A stretch of 28,264 nt of DNA from Porphyromonadaceae bacterium UBA7332 (GTDB taxonomy: Bacteria; Bacteroidota; Bacteroidia; Bacteroidales; UBA7332). The notes below the pieces were generated by a model. That model was not told where the DNA came from. It saw only the letters and a list, made by a program, of their open reading frames with translations, and did no database searches. Every line of letters starts with the position of its first letter. Within the stretch, counting starts at the first letter, position 1. Shown here piece after piece: positions 7,660 through 15,418 of the stretch. The DNA is taken from NCBI GenBank assembly GCA_002471225.1, contig DKPO01000045.1:76471-104734 (forward strand), in the 5' to 3' direction. The translations under genes and the position numbers were made by a program.

Positions 7660-9057
7660 TTATTGAGGTACCTGATAAATTGTATAACGAGTATTTGTTA
7701 TATTAGTAAGATTTATTTCCTTACCTCCTACTGTAATATAAAAATTCGTTTTAATTCCCGGAGTCGTTTGGAATTGTTTAGGCTTGATTCTGATTTTATA
7801 CAGAATATCATCTCTGGCAATACCTTGAGAAACAGCACCTCCCGAATAATCAAACATAAAATCGCCTCCATTGGTTAATGAAGCCACCCACAAAACTCCG
7901 GCAGGAGCACTCAATCGGAATTGATATTCTACAAATGAATTATAATAGACAAATGCCGTCGTGCCTGTCAGGTTGGTCCCTCCGGCCCATACGCCCTTAA
8001 ACTCTATATTCTGATCAAAACCTATATCACCTCCGACATAATTCCATGGTAATACATTAACAGTAAATGAGTTTTCGAAATCACCAGGCTTTGTTATTGT
8101 ACCATCTATGATATAATGATTATTACGAATTGTGTTATAATTATCATATATACCTGCTCCAGGTGAGTGACCTAAGGGAACGGTATAAAGACTGGTTGTT
8201 CCGCCATAATTAACTGCAATTAAGATATATGTTGCTTGATCAGCATCTGTTACAGGTGTAAATATATTCTCTCGTATCAGAATATCTTTAAAAAGATCCT
8301 GCTTTGTAGTTGATAAAGAGACAGGAGCATTAGTCAGCGAAATTTGTTTATTCTCAAATTCAACTGCTGCATAATGGGCTCCCCCTATATGAAAATGTTT
8401 TGGTATATGCATTAACCAAACTTGAAGTACTGAAATATTTTCAGTTACACTTGATGCTTTAGACAGCTTTAATGAAACTTTAGCCAATACTCTTGTTAGA
8501 ATAGCTGTGTAATAATTCCCGAAACTACCATAAGATCCATTGTTTCCCTTAACAGCAACCTGACCCATTGGATCTGCATCTGAGTTCTGTATTACCTGAA
8601 TCTGATTTTCGCCAATAAGCATCATATTGCTTTCTGTCAATGAAGAATAATCACTTTCTTCAACAATAATATCCTTTATCGTCTGCAAAGTCCTGCTATC
8701 ATTAATCTCCGTACTTAATGTTGCAGCCTCATTTGCCATTAACATAACTGTATACTCTCCGGGTTTTACAGTTATTAAAAATTTGTCATTATCATTAGGA
8801 TCAGGTTTTAAGCTTTGATCCGAAGTCTTAATATTTTGTAGAATGATACCGGATGATTGATCGGCTATAATCATCCTGACATGCGAAATAGTCACTCCAT
8901 CATATACACCACCGATTACAGCCTTACTGTCAACCGAAATATGTACATTATCAGTTGATTGAATACCTTCTGGATCATCTCTTTCTGACGTACAGCTAAT
9001 GAAGCAACCAAGCAGAAATATCAATAGGATACCGATATTTAGAATCTTCTTTTTCAT
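7660..9057 (-). CDS. Fim1 accessory fimbrillin, 465 aa
   Basis: A lipoprotein with two possible lipidation cysteines (LLGC, Cys18; FISC, Cys22). The strand NVHISVDSKAV provides a basic site at Lys45, the fimbrillin maturation position. The fimbrillin module ends with RNNHYIIDGTI and VNVLPWNYVGGDIGF, the usual final strand with a tryptophan. A small C-terminal beta domain follows (about residues 360-465) with LWVASLTNGGDFMFDYSGG and AVSQGIARDD, a block strongly shared with the Fim2 paralogue at 23387-24766. It is the first accessory gene after the Mfa2-like anchor (15-base gap), the position of mfa3 or fimC in the P. gingivalis clusters. The assignment as an adaptor or minor subunit rests on that order and on the fold signatures. 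Confidence 0.7.
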   Translation of the reverse strand: MKKKILNIGILLIFLLGCFISCTSERDDPEGIQSTDNVHISVDSKAVIGGVYDGVTISHVRMIIADQSSGIILQNIKTSDQSLKPDPNDNDKFLITVKPGEYTVMLMANEAATLSTEINDSRTLQTIKDIIVEESDYSSLTESNMMLIGENQIQVIQNSDADPMGQVAVKGNNGSYGSFGNYYTAILTRVLAKVSLKLSKASSVTENISVLQVWLMHIPKHFHIGGAHYAAVEFENKQISLTNAPVSLSTTKQDLFKDILIRENIFTPVTDADQATYILIAVNYGGTTSLYTVPLGHSPGAGIYDNYNTIRNNHYIIDGTITKPGDFENSFTVNVLPWNYVGGDIGFDQNIEFKGVWAGGTNLTGTTAFVYYNSFVEYQFRLSAPAGVLWVASLTNGGDFMFDYSGGAVSQGIARDDILYKIRIKPKQFQTTPGIKTNFYITVGGKEINLTNITNTRYTIYQVPQ

Positions 9058-9072
9058 AATTGATTAATGGAT

Positions 9073-10071
9073 CTAGTTGTTGGGGACTATTGATTGGATA
9101 ACCCAGCCATTAATTGTAATCGTAACACTTAAACTTGGGTCTATTTTTATCTCAAAAGTAAATTCGTCTTCTCTATCGAAATCTTCCTGATCACTATACT
9201 GAGGTATTTTTTTTATTTCATTAACCATGTTAACGGAATAAAAAGAATCATTCCCCGGATAAGAAACATGAAGCTCAGAAGGATCATTTTCTGCCATCAG
9301 ACGAAGCACTCGGGTATTTGTTTTAAGCGTATCATTCAAAACAGTTGGTTGTCTGAATTTGTATATTAAAGGATGTGCATAACTATCTATTGTATTATCA
9401 TAAATATAACGTCCGTTTTTAGATGCTATATGAATATCAAAGAAATTAGAAAAATCTGAACGGTTTCCTATTCCTTTACTTAGCAATTGATCTAAATAAG
9501 AAATACCGATAATATGCACATTTATAGTTTTCGTATCTTTAATCAAGTCTATCGTTGCACTTGATATTTTACCCGGAGGAGCCACAAAATGGGTAAGTAA
9601 TCCATGGAATAAATGAGATATTTCATCAGTCAGAGTCACGGGCAGGTCAGCCGGTGGGTTATCATCCAACAAAAACGAAAAATCTTCAATTGATGTTTTC
9701 CCTTTTACTAATTCAGGCACAAACTTATGTGTTTGCGAATCAAACATTTCTCCTACTCTATAGGTCAGCAAGTCACCTCCCAGAGCTATAAAGTTATATT
9801 CCCCACTCTTAAGTGGTAGTGTCATTACATAGTCGTTTGTCAGATCGACACCTTTACTAGAGAAAGCATCGACATATTTTCCGGCCTGATCAAAAACATA
9901 AACAGTTATCATACCTACTTTTGCTCCAAAGAGATTCGTCTGCTGATTATTCAGCATATAAGTAAATCGCAATTGAATTCCCTGAACGCAATCATCTGTA
10001 TCTTCTTTGGTGCAGCCGGAAAGAAACACCATAAATCCTAATATAATCAGTATTGCCAATCTCTTAAGCAT
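9073..10071 (-). CDS. FimB/Mfa2-like fimbrial anchor lipoprotein (Fim1)
   Basis: A 332-residue lipoprotein (LSGC, Cys20) of the FimB/Mfa2 family. Diagnostic features are DDCVQGIQLRFTYMLNN just after the signal peptide, VYVFDQAGKYV in the first beta-sandwich, SGEYNFIALGG, and the conserved ENDPSELHV and ITINGWVIQ near the C-terminus. In P. gingivalis, Mfa2 and FimB anchor the fimbria to the outer membrane and limit its length. In line with that role, there is no [ST]K[AGS] cleavage site near residues 45-52, unlike nearly all other subunits here. It follows the major-subunit gene after a 60-base gap that holds a stable hairpin (10089-10123), so it may be expressed at lower level than the shaft protein. 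Confidence 0.85.
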   Translation of the reverse strand: MLKRLAILIILGFMVFLSGCTKEDTDDCVQGIQLRFTYMLNNQQTNLFGAKVGMITVYVFDQAGKYVDAFSSKGVDLTNDYVMTLPLKSGEYNFIALGGDLLTYRVGEMFDSQTHKFVPELVKGKTSIEDFSFLLDDNPPADLPVTLTDEISHLFHGLLTHFVAPPGKISSATIDLIKDTKTINVHIIGISYLDQLLSKGIGNRSDFSNFFDIHIASKNGRYIYDNTIDSYAHPLIYKFRQPTVLNDTLKTNTRVLRLMAENDPSELHVSYPGNDSFYSVNMVNEIKKIPQYSDQEDFDREDEFTFEIKIDPSLSVTITINGWVIQSIVPNN

Positions 10072-10088
10072 ATCGGTAATTGTTTGTT

Positions 10089-10123
10089 AAACTTACGAGC
10101 AAAATTAATTTGCCCGTAAGTTT
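10089..10123 (-). promoter_or_regulatory. Intercistronic hairpin after Fim1 major subunit
   Basis: Arms 10089-10103 (AAACTTACGAGCAAA) and 10109-10123 (TTTGCCCGTAAGTTT) form a 15-bp stem with a 5-nt loop. The only mismatch on the plus strand becomes a G-U pair in the minus-strand RNA, so the structure belongs to the operon transcript. No U-tract follows, which argues against full termination; 3'-end protection of the major-subunit message or partial attenuation is more likely. Confidence 0.65.
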
Positions 10124-10131
10124 TATTAATA

Positions 10132-11346
10132 TTACATATTCGGTTCTATCAGTTTTACATTCCAAGGAGTAACGGTTATGTTACAAGAAACTGTTTTATC
10201 TTTACTGTAAGGAGTATCTCCTAAATCGTCTAATTCAAAAATGATACCTCCCCAACCACCTGGTTTGCCAGGACCATTTTCACCATCTGCACCATCAATA
10301 CGGTACACATTAGCTGGCAAGAAGTCGGTAACAGCCAATAACGGATTATCTTTTACATGATAGGATTCAACTGTTATATATTTAATTGCTCCATTATTCC
10401 ATAATTTCACCTCACCATCGGTATCTTTAAACATAATTTTGTCAACAGCTACAACTATTTGAGGTAAATTCAAATTGCCGCTTGCAGGAAAAACATGATA
10501 AGCCCACATGTTACCAGTTGCTGCATGAACTAAACCCGGGAATACAACCGAATTATCGGCATAGTCATTTAAATAACCTGTTCCTGATCCTGTTGGAAAC
10601 AAATTTGTATATTTAGTTTTATCAGATAATGGATTGACTATAGAAGATTCTGAAGTATTATTACCCATAACTGTTGAAGAAGGGTAGTGATTCGGGATAA
10701 ATATGCCTCTCAACCTAAATTCAGTAATATCACCGACCTGTGAACCATCACCTTTTACTCCCACTCTCGAAACCTCTAAACGAGACATGATTGGCGTAAT
10801 TGTTACATTAGTTGCATAAAGAGGTGTAGCCGGATTTGTATCAATAACAATATCCGCTTCTCCAGACATAATCACATTTGCAACCGACATATTACCTGTT
10901 TTAGGCTGTTGCTTAGTTATACTTACAGGCAATGCTTTAATTGTAGCAACTGTATTGCCTGCCGGAAGAGGATAAGTCGTATACCCTGCCAAAAGGTAAT
11001 TAGTCAGAAGAATCACCTTATTTGCTGCAGCAGGAACATTCAGAACAGATATCGGTGCTATTGTCTGACCAGCCAAATTGGTAATATCAGACGCAGTGAG
11101 TGTATAGCTAAATACACAATTGTTATTAGCTCCGAAAAAATAGATAGTCCCATCTTGAATCGATGTCTTAGCTCCGTTTATTACAGCTCCATCGTCAGAT
11201 TTAGTAATAACCGATTTAATATTAATTTCAACTGTTTTATCACCTTTTTCGCCCTCTTCTCCTCCCGGTACAGGATTGTCATTGTTTGTACAAGAGAACA
11301 TCATGAAAGCTGCAAGGAAAGCAGCCAAGTAACTAAGCTTTCTCAT
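10132..11346 (-). CDS. Mfa1-family major fimbrillin (Fim1)
   Basis: The probable shaft subunit, 404 residues from the ATG at 11344-11346. I chose this start because it gives a standard lipoprotein signal (MRKLSYLAAFLAAFMMFSC, Cys19); an ATG at 11368-11370 would add eight residues. The strand VEINIKSV precedes a basic site VITKSDD at Lys49, the same position as the Arg49 cleavage of P. gingivalis Mfa1. IYFFGANNNCVFSYTL and the repeated pattern of short beta-strands fit an Mfa1-type N-domain, and the C-terminus CNITVTPWNVKLI is the typical final strand. A glycine-rich loop, DGENGPGKPGGWGG, lies before it and is absent from the Fim2 paralogue. Gene order (DUF3575, DUF3868, major, Mfa2-like) supports the call. 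Donor-strand polymerisation after removal of the N-terminal strand is known for the family and inferred here. Confidence 0.85.
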   Translation of the reverse strand: MRKLSYLAAFLAAFMMFSCTNNDNPVPGGEEGEKGDKTVEINIKSVITKSDDGAVINGAKTSIQDGTIYFFGANNNCVFSYTLTASDITNLAGQTIAPISVLNVPAAANKVILLTNYLLAGYTTYPLPAGNTVATIKALPVSITKQQPKTGNMSVANVIMSGEADIVIDTNPATPLYATNVTITPIMSRLEVSRVGVKGDGSQVGDITEFRLRGIFIPNHYPSSTVMGNNTSESSIVNPLSDKTKYTNLFPTGSGTGYLNDYADNSVVFPGLVHAATGNMWAYHVFPASGNLNLPQIVVAVDKIMFKDTDGEVKLWNNGAIKYITVESYHVKDNPLLAVTDFLPANVYRIDGADGENGPGKPGGWGGIIFELDDLGDTPYSKDKTVSCNITVTPWNVKLIEPNM

Positions 11347-11377
11347 TTTGTCAAGTTTTAGATTAGACATGTTTTTA

Positions 11378-12400
11378 TTATTTGTAATAGATATTTATTG
11401 CATACACAAACCGAAGTTTGGGATATATATTCGTAAGTAAATAAAGATAAGTCTCACCTTTATCAATCGCTTTGAGCTTTTGTGTTAATTCCGGACCATT
11501 CTTACAGCTTCTGATTATATTTAAAACCTGATCTTTATTTTTTAAATCTGAAAGTTCGATAAGTTTAATAAGTCCGTTCCAGTCAATATCTCCATTCTTA
11601 ATTGCAATTTTATCAGAAGGTATAGTCGGGAAATTATGTTGTATATATTTCTTCAAGGTTATAGCCCTGCGTTCAGCTAACTGCTTATTAAATTCGATTG
11701 GACCTTCGGGAGATGCAAAACCAACAATTTCAATTCGATCCAGTTGTGTGGAGGTATTCTGAGCGACTTGTTCATTTAATAAATTATTCAATCTTTCAAT
11801 TTCAAATTTATTATTTGCATAATCTTTTAACAGCGTACTGCTAGAAACCTTAAACTCAATCATGAAGCTTTGTTCTTCTTTTATCTGCATTTTAGCGACA
11901 GGGGATTCTGGAACGAAATCCTTCAGAACTTCGGTTTCAAGAATGACCGGATTCATAATTATTTCAGAACCTAAAAATGCAGATTTACAACAACCATCCT
12001 GAAAAGCTACAATCTTAAGGTAAGATCCATTCATCCATTTCTCATATGGAAAAACGGTAGAATACGTAAACATTTTCCCTTTGCGAAGGAACACAGCATC
12101 AGGAAATGATGAAGACAGATCACCCGAGTAAATTTTGCGATCACGCAAAATCTGATTATGTCTGCTTTGTGCCACTATTGGAGTCAAAACGGTAGAATCT
12201 GTTCCATTAATAAGTACAGGCAGTAAAACGACTTCATAGTTTCTTCCAGTAAAACTTTTGCCTACATACCCGGAAAATTTAACTTGAACCAACCCCTCAT
12301 CATTGGTAATCTGAGGGTTATTCAATAACATTTTTTTGCTGGTTTGGGCAGAAAGTGACACAATAGAAAGCAACAGAACAGTTAATATTATTGATCTCAT
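11378..12400 (-). CDS. DUF3868 protein with OmpA-like C-terminal domain
   Basis: A 340-residue secreted protein with a type I signal peptide (MRSIILTVLLLSIVSLSAQ). The N-terminal 130 residues are beta-rich and match the DUF3868 proteins that precede Mfa1-type genes in Bacteroidales. Residues about 170-265 form an OmpA-like domain: a strand with SFMIEFKVSSS, IEIVGFASPEG, and FNKQLAERRAITLKKYI, which corresponds to the N-x-x-L-x-x-x-R-A peptidoglycan-binding signature. This suggests a periplasmic or outer-membrane protein that ties the fimbrial base to the cell wall. It begins 5 bases after the DUF3575 gene and ends 31 bases before the major-subunit start. The Fim2 operon has no equivalent, so one copy might serve both; that is inference. 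Confidence 0.8.
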   Translation of the reverse strand: MRSIILTVLLLSIVSLSAQTSKKMLLNNPQITNDEGLVQVKFSGYVGKSFTGRNYEVVLLPVLINGTDSTVLTPIVAQSRHNQILRDRKIYSGDLSSSFPDAVFLRKGKMFTYSTVFPYEKWMNGSYLKIVAFQDGCCKSAFLGSEIIMNPVILETEVLKDFVPESPVAKMQIKEEQSFMIEFKVSSSTLLKDYANNKFEIERLNNLLNEQVAQNTSTQLDRIEIVGFASPEGPIEFNKQLAERRAITLKKYIQHNFPTIPSDKIAIKNGDIDWNGLIKLIELSDLKNKDQVLNIIRSCKNGPELTQKLKAIDKGETYLYLLTNIYPKLRFVYAINIYYK

Positions 12401-12405
12401 ACACT

Positions 12406-12993
12406 CTATTTAATTATGTAAATAATACTAATACCTGCTTTGGTTGGTCCGAAATAATTTCTATGACCTTTACCTAATTTCTCACCACACTTGAGACAAT
12501 CAAATTTATTATACCATAAGCGAGCATAACCAATACCTAAAGTTGCCTCCAGATTCCAGTGCTTACCTAAAATAAATTGATAGCCATACGAAATACCACC
12601 TCCCGCAGCATTCCCTTCAAACCTATAATTGTCTGAGTGATTACCTAACAGCCATGGCAGATCATGTTGCGATATATTGTATTGAGAATAGAGCAGATGA
12701 GCCCCAAAGAAATGACCATTAAAACTTTCGCATAGCCAATATCTCAATTCCGGTTCAATAAGCCAATGAACCAATTTTTTATTATCATGATAGGATCCTT
12801 CCCGATTCCAAGGGTTATACCCTCCCGAAATATCAAGAGTAAGTTTGGGACGAAGTCTGAATTCAGCTCCAAGATTTGGGGTAAGAGTTAATCCACCGTA
12901 AAGTAAATTTGTTTTGACTCCTACTTTTTGCGCATGAGTGATCAGGCAAAAGGGGAATAACATCAAAACAAGAAGCAAACGAATCTTATTCAT
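12406..12993 (-). CDS. DUF3575 outer-membrane protein (Fim1)
   Basis: A 195-residue protein from the ATG at 12991-12993, which is preceded by AGAGGAT. Starting there gives a clean type I signal peptide ending in THAQ and exactly the same length as the Fim2 paralogue; an upstream ATG at 13024-13026 would add eleven hydrophilic residues. The mature part has alternating strands, KTNLLYGGLTLTPNLG, LDISGGYNPWN, GGGISYGYQF and GIGYARLWYNK, typical of a small beta-barrel. A CxxC pair (CLKCGEK) lies near the C-terminus and is conserved in the paralogue. DUF3575 genes commonly head Mfa1-type fimbrial operons; the molecular role is not established. It is the first gene of Fim1. Confidence 0.82.
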   Translation of the reverse strand: MNKIRLLLVLMLFPFCLITHAQKVGVKTNLLYGGLTLTPNLGAEFRLRPKLTLDISGGYNPWNREGSYHDNKKLVHWLIEPELRYWLCESFNGHFFGAHLLYSQYNISQHDLPWLLGNHSDNYRFEGNAAGGGISYGYQFILGKHWNLEATLGIGYARLWYNKFDCLKCGEKLGKGHRNYFGPTKAGISIIYIIK

Positions 12994-13477
12994 ATCCTCT
13001 ATTTTTATATTTGCACAGTTAAGCAATAGATTTCTATATAATATTTACACTCAAAGTAAGTCCATATATTCAATACATAATAAACATTTCGTTATGTTTT
13101 AAGTTTCAAAAAAATACGAGTTTAACCATCGCGTTGGATAAGATAAGTAGGTTTCGCCAATTTTTAATAATAGAACTTTTACTTACAACTAAATTTACAA
13201 ACTAATTAAAACGCTTACAAAAACATATCATTTATTACTAGAATAGCTATTTCTCTATATACACCTAATCGACAAACAGTAAATAGCAAACATGACAAAA
13301 CAAACATAATTTCACATTTAGCAAACTCTATAAAATACATTTATATAACAAATATTCACACGACAATAACCAATCATACCCTATATCTTCCATATTATCC
13401 ACTGAATATAATATTTTATCCCGTACAGTTAATTTACGCGTCAGTCAATTTAATTCTTTTCAAAGGCTATTTAATTT

Positions 13478-13561
13478 GTGCGATGTACATCGCACTAAAT
13501 TGCGAAGTAGGTCGCACAAAAGTGCGAAGTACACCGCAATTTTGTGCGACCTACAGTTAAC
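13478..13561. repeat. 22-bp-period array of quasi-palindromes
   Basis: Four units begin at 13478, 13500, 13522 and 13544, an exact 22-bp period. Unit 1 core GTGCGATGTACATCGCAC is a perfect 18-bp palindrome; unit 2 is TTGCGAAGTAGGTCGCAC, unit 3 GTGCGAAGTACACCGCAA, unit 4 degenerates after GTGCGACCTAC. Spacers are 4 nt of A/T. In addition GTAGGTCGCACAAAA (13507-13521) and TTTTGTGCGACCTAC (13540-13554) are perfect 15-bp inverted repeats with unit 3 as the loop. The block is more GC-rich than its surroundings. It may be a set of operator sites about two helical turns apart, or a foldable RNA or DNA element; I do not recognise a named family. Confidence 0.8.
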
Positions 13562-13700
13562 AAATTAATACAAGTGAGAAATAAAATATTTACCTTACAC
13601 TAAATATTATATATACCTGATTATAAATAAATTCGACTGCATACAAATAAGAACAAAGCCTATCAATTATATGACTTAAAAGAAACGGTCATTATTAGCA

Positions 13701-13749
13701 AATAAAAAACTGCATTTCTCAGATCTGTAAGATTCTGAAAAATGCAGTT
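13701..13749 (-). terminator. Terminator of the cysteine-rich lipoprotein array
   Basis: Arms 13708-13723 (AACTGCATTTCTCAGA) and 13734-13749 (TCTGAAAAATGCAGTT) form a 16-bp stem with a 10-nt loop. The single plus-strand mismatch is a G-U pair in minus-strand RNA. The minus-strand transcript then reads TTTTTTATTT, a U-tract. It lies about 120 bases after the last array gene. Confidence 0.85.
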
Positions 13750-13756
13750 ATAAAAA

Positions 13757-13770
13757 TTTGATAGATGTAA
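13757..13770. repeat. TTTGATAGATGTAA motif, array 3' end
   Basis: Copy of a short motif that also occurs at 15397-15410 (ATTGATAGATGTAA, next to the start of the fourth array gene) and twice upstream of the array (19226-19235 and 19244-19253). All copies are in the same orientation. Function unknown. Confidence 0.4.
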
Positions 13771-13871
13771 ATAGCCAGTCAGAGTACTATAAATTGTAGT
13801 GAAATTACTCATAACTTGCTTCCAAATTCACTCAATTACTCTCAATGAAACATGTCTGTATTTTTTATGAT

Positions 13872-15395
13872 CTAATTTTCAACTTTTATATTATCCATCT
13901 TAAATTCGAATCGTTCTTTTTTTCCACTTTGCATATCCAACGTAATCGCAAGTTTATAACACCCTGTACCCACATTCTTACGAATTACCTGATAAGTATT
14001 GAAAGTAAAGTTTTTATCTGATTGCATCTTTTGCTTCCATTCTGTACCTACTTTCTTACCATTTTCATCAATCAGATTAACCTTTAACCATGCGTCAAAA
14101 CTTGCACCTCCGGGATTCGATGGAGTATCATCACTGTTTAATTTACGTATTACTGCATCGAGTGTAATCACATCGCCTTTTGTAAACTGAAATTGTTTAG
14201 ATTCCCAGGTTACTTCTCCCTGTTGATCACCTTTAACGTAAACATATTTATCATTCGTTCCCTGGATACCAATCATTGATATTAATGTCGCATTTTTAAT
14301 AGTCCATGGCCATATTGCTTTAAGAGCATTGTCATCTGCGTAACTATTAAAATCTTCTTTGTTTGAGGTATTCGGCATAAATGGATCACAAGTACTTGTG
14401 TTACCTCCGCAATCATCGTTCGGAATTATACAGAAAGGAATACCATCACAATATTCAACGTGGATTGCATTCATTGATTCATCCCATAAATCAGACTCCT
14501 TAAACTTTAGTAAATTCTCAACAGTAACCGTTTGTGTGAAAATTTGTTGCTCTAGTGCATTTTTAATATAGAATACCAAATCATATACTTCTTCATTATC
14601 TGCTATTTCCATATTATTAGGAAAACATAATGTTGCGATATCCCCTGCAGTTGTAGGTTGTCCGTTCACAATAGTTCCTCCGTTAAAATCATCCTGATAA
14701 AGTGCTTTAGAGAAATCTGGCATTGCTGTATTCGAATTTGCATTATGCGGCATTAAATACACTGTACCTTCGCCAACAACATGCTCTCCATATTGATCAC
14801 AAACATTTACAAAAATATCGAAACACGTAACTTCGATTCTGTTCAATTCAAATTTCGGCATACCAAAGTTTGTCGCAGGCTCTTTTTGAGCACACAAAAC
14901 AAAAAGTGTAATGGTCGGCTTTGTGTAATTATCAAGTGTAAACTTCTTATTTCCCATCAATTCAGTTGATGGAATGAACGAAGCAAAAAGAGGCAATTCT
15001 GTTGCTGGGTTCTGATCATCAATAACTCCGGCATAAATAGGAGTAGATCCAGAATAAACAATAACATTTGTCACAGTATAAGTCCCTGATTTCAACTCAA
15101 TAGGATCTGTTTTTAAATTGTCTCCAAAAAGCTTTACAGGGACATTTGTCAATGTTTTAGTTTCCGGCCCCACCAGCGTAATATCTACTGCCATTGTATT
15201 TATTGCAATATCACCCATACATTGTTGATATCCCTCAATTGCAGTCAGAGCTTTTGTATCGAAAACTTTTTTAGCATCAAACTGGAAAGTTACAGCGTTT
15301 GATGAATCGGGATTAACCGGTTGTTCATTTGTTGAGCAACCCGTATAGAAGAAAGCTCCTAATAATAGAGCAAAAAACAATTTATACGTTTTCAT
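13872..15395 (-). CDS. Array lipoprotein 4 (long), cysteine-rich fimbrillin-like
   Basis: 507 residues from the ATG at 15393-15395, chosen because it starts the lipoprotein signal MKTYKLFFALLLGAFFYTGC (Cys20); an ATG 42 bases upstream would overlap the previous gene. The first strand VTFQFDAKKV is followed by DTKALTA with Lys48 at the fimbrillin maturation position. The shared core contains FVLCAQKEP, FGMPKFELNRIEVTCFDIFV, NVCDQYGEHVVGEGTVYL, ATLCFPN and SMNAIHVEYCDG, with six core cysteines. A C-terminal extension (about residues 335-507) starts EDFNSYADD and ends FEFKMDNIKVEN, resembling a jelly-roll carbohydrate-binding or choice-of-anchor domain. I do not recognise a named family for the core. 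It is the last gene of the array, 23 bases after array gene 3, and is followed by a terminator. Confidence 0.65.
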   Translation of the reverse strand: MKTYKLFFALLLGAFFYTGCSTNEQPVNPDSSNAVTFQFDAKKVFDTKALTAIEGYQQCMGDIAINTMAVDITLVGPETKTLTNVPVKLFGDNLKTDPIELKSGTYTVTNVIVYSGSTPIYAGVIDDQNPATELPLFASFIPSTELMGNKKFTLDNYTKPTITLFVLCAQKEPATNFGMPKFELNRIEVTCFDIFVNVCDQYGEHVVGEGTVYLMPHNANSNTAMPDFSKALYQDDFNGGTIVNGQPTTAGDIATLCFPNNMEIADNEEVYDLVFYIKNALEQQIFTQTVTVENLLKFKESDLWDESMNAIHVEYCDGIPFCIIPNDDCGGNTSTCDPFMPNTSNKEDFNSYADDNALKAIWPWTIKNATLISMIGIQGTNDKYVYVKGDQQGEVTWESKQFQFTKGDVITLDAVIRKLNSDDTPSNPGGASFDAWLKVNLIDENGKKVGTEWKQKMQSDKNFTFNTYQVIRKNVGTGCYKLAITLDMQSGKKERFEFKMDNIKVEN

Positions 15396-15418
15396 AATTG
15401 ATAGATGTAAGCGATTTA

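Larger units (their letters stand above)
12994..13871. other. Intergenic region, array terminator to Fim1 start
   Basis: 878 bases without a credible gene. From right to left it contains the end of the array transcript, its terminator (13708-13749), a 22-bp tandem quasi-palindrome array (13478-13561), and a long AT-rich stretch that should be the Fim1 promoter region. The one perfect minus-strand TAnnTTTG match (TATGTTTG, 13301-13308) lacks a properly spaced -33 element, and TTACTTTG at 13052-13059 is imperfect. The Fim1 promoter is therefore not resolved, and a specialised sigma factor or activator is possible. Confidence 0.6.

Noticed and set aside
10909..11361. Plus-strand 150-codon open frame opposite the Fim1 major subunit
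   Set aside because: It is antisense to a well-supported gene, has no signal, domain or promoter, and its composition reads like the complement of fimbrillin codons.
13301..13308. TATGTTTG as the Fim1 promoter -7 element
   Set aside because: The box is perfect but the nearest TTTG is only 13 nt upstream, too close for the known spacing, so I did not list it as a promoter.
13478..13561. CRISPR array
   Set aside because: The 22-bp period leaves only 4-nt spacers, the units are degenerate palindromes, and no cas gene is present.
13027..13707. Possible invertible (phase-variable) promoter upstream of Fim1
   Set aside because: Phase-variable promoters are common for Bacteroidales surface genes, but the inverted repeats I can see lie within 90 bases of each other and no pair flanks a promoter-sized segment; no recombinase gene is in the window.
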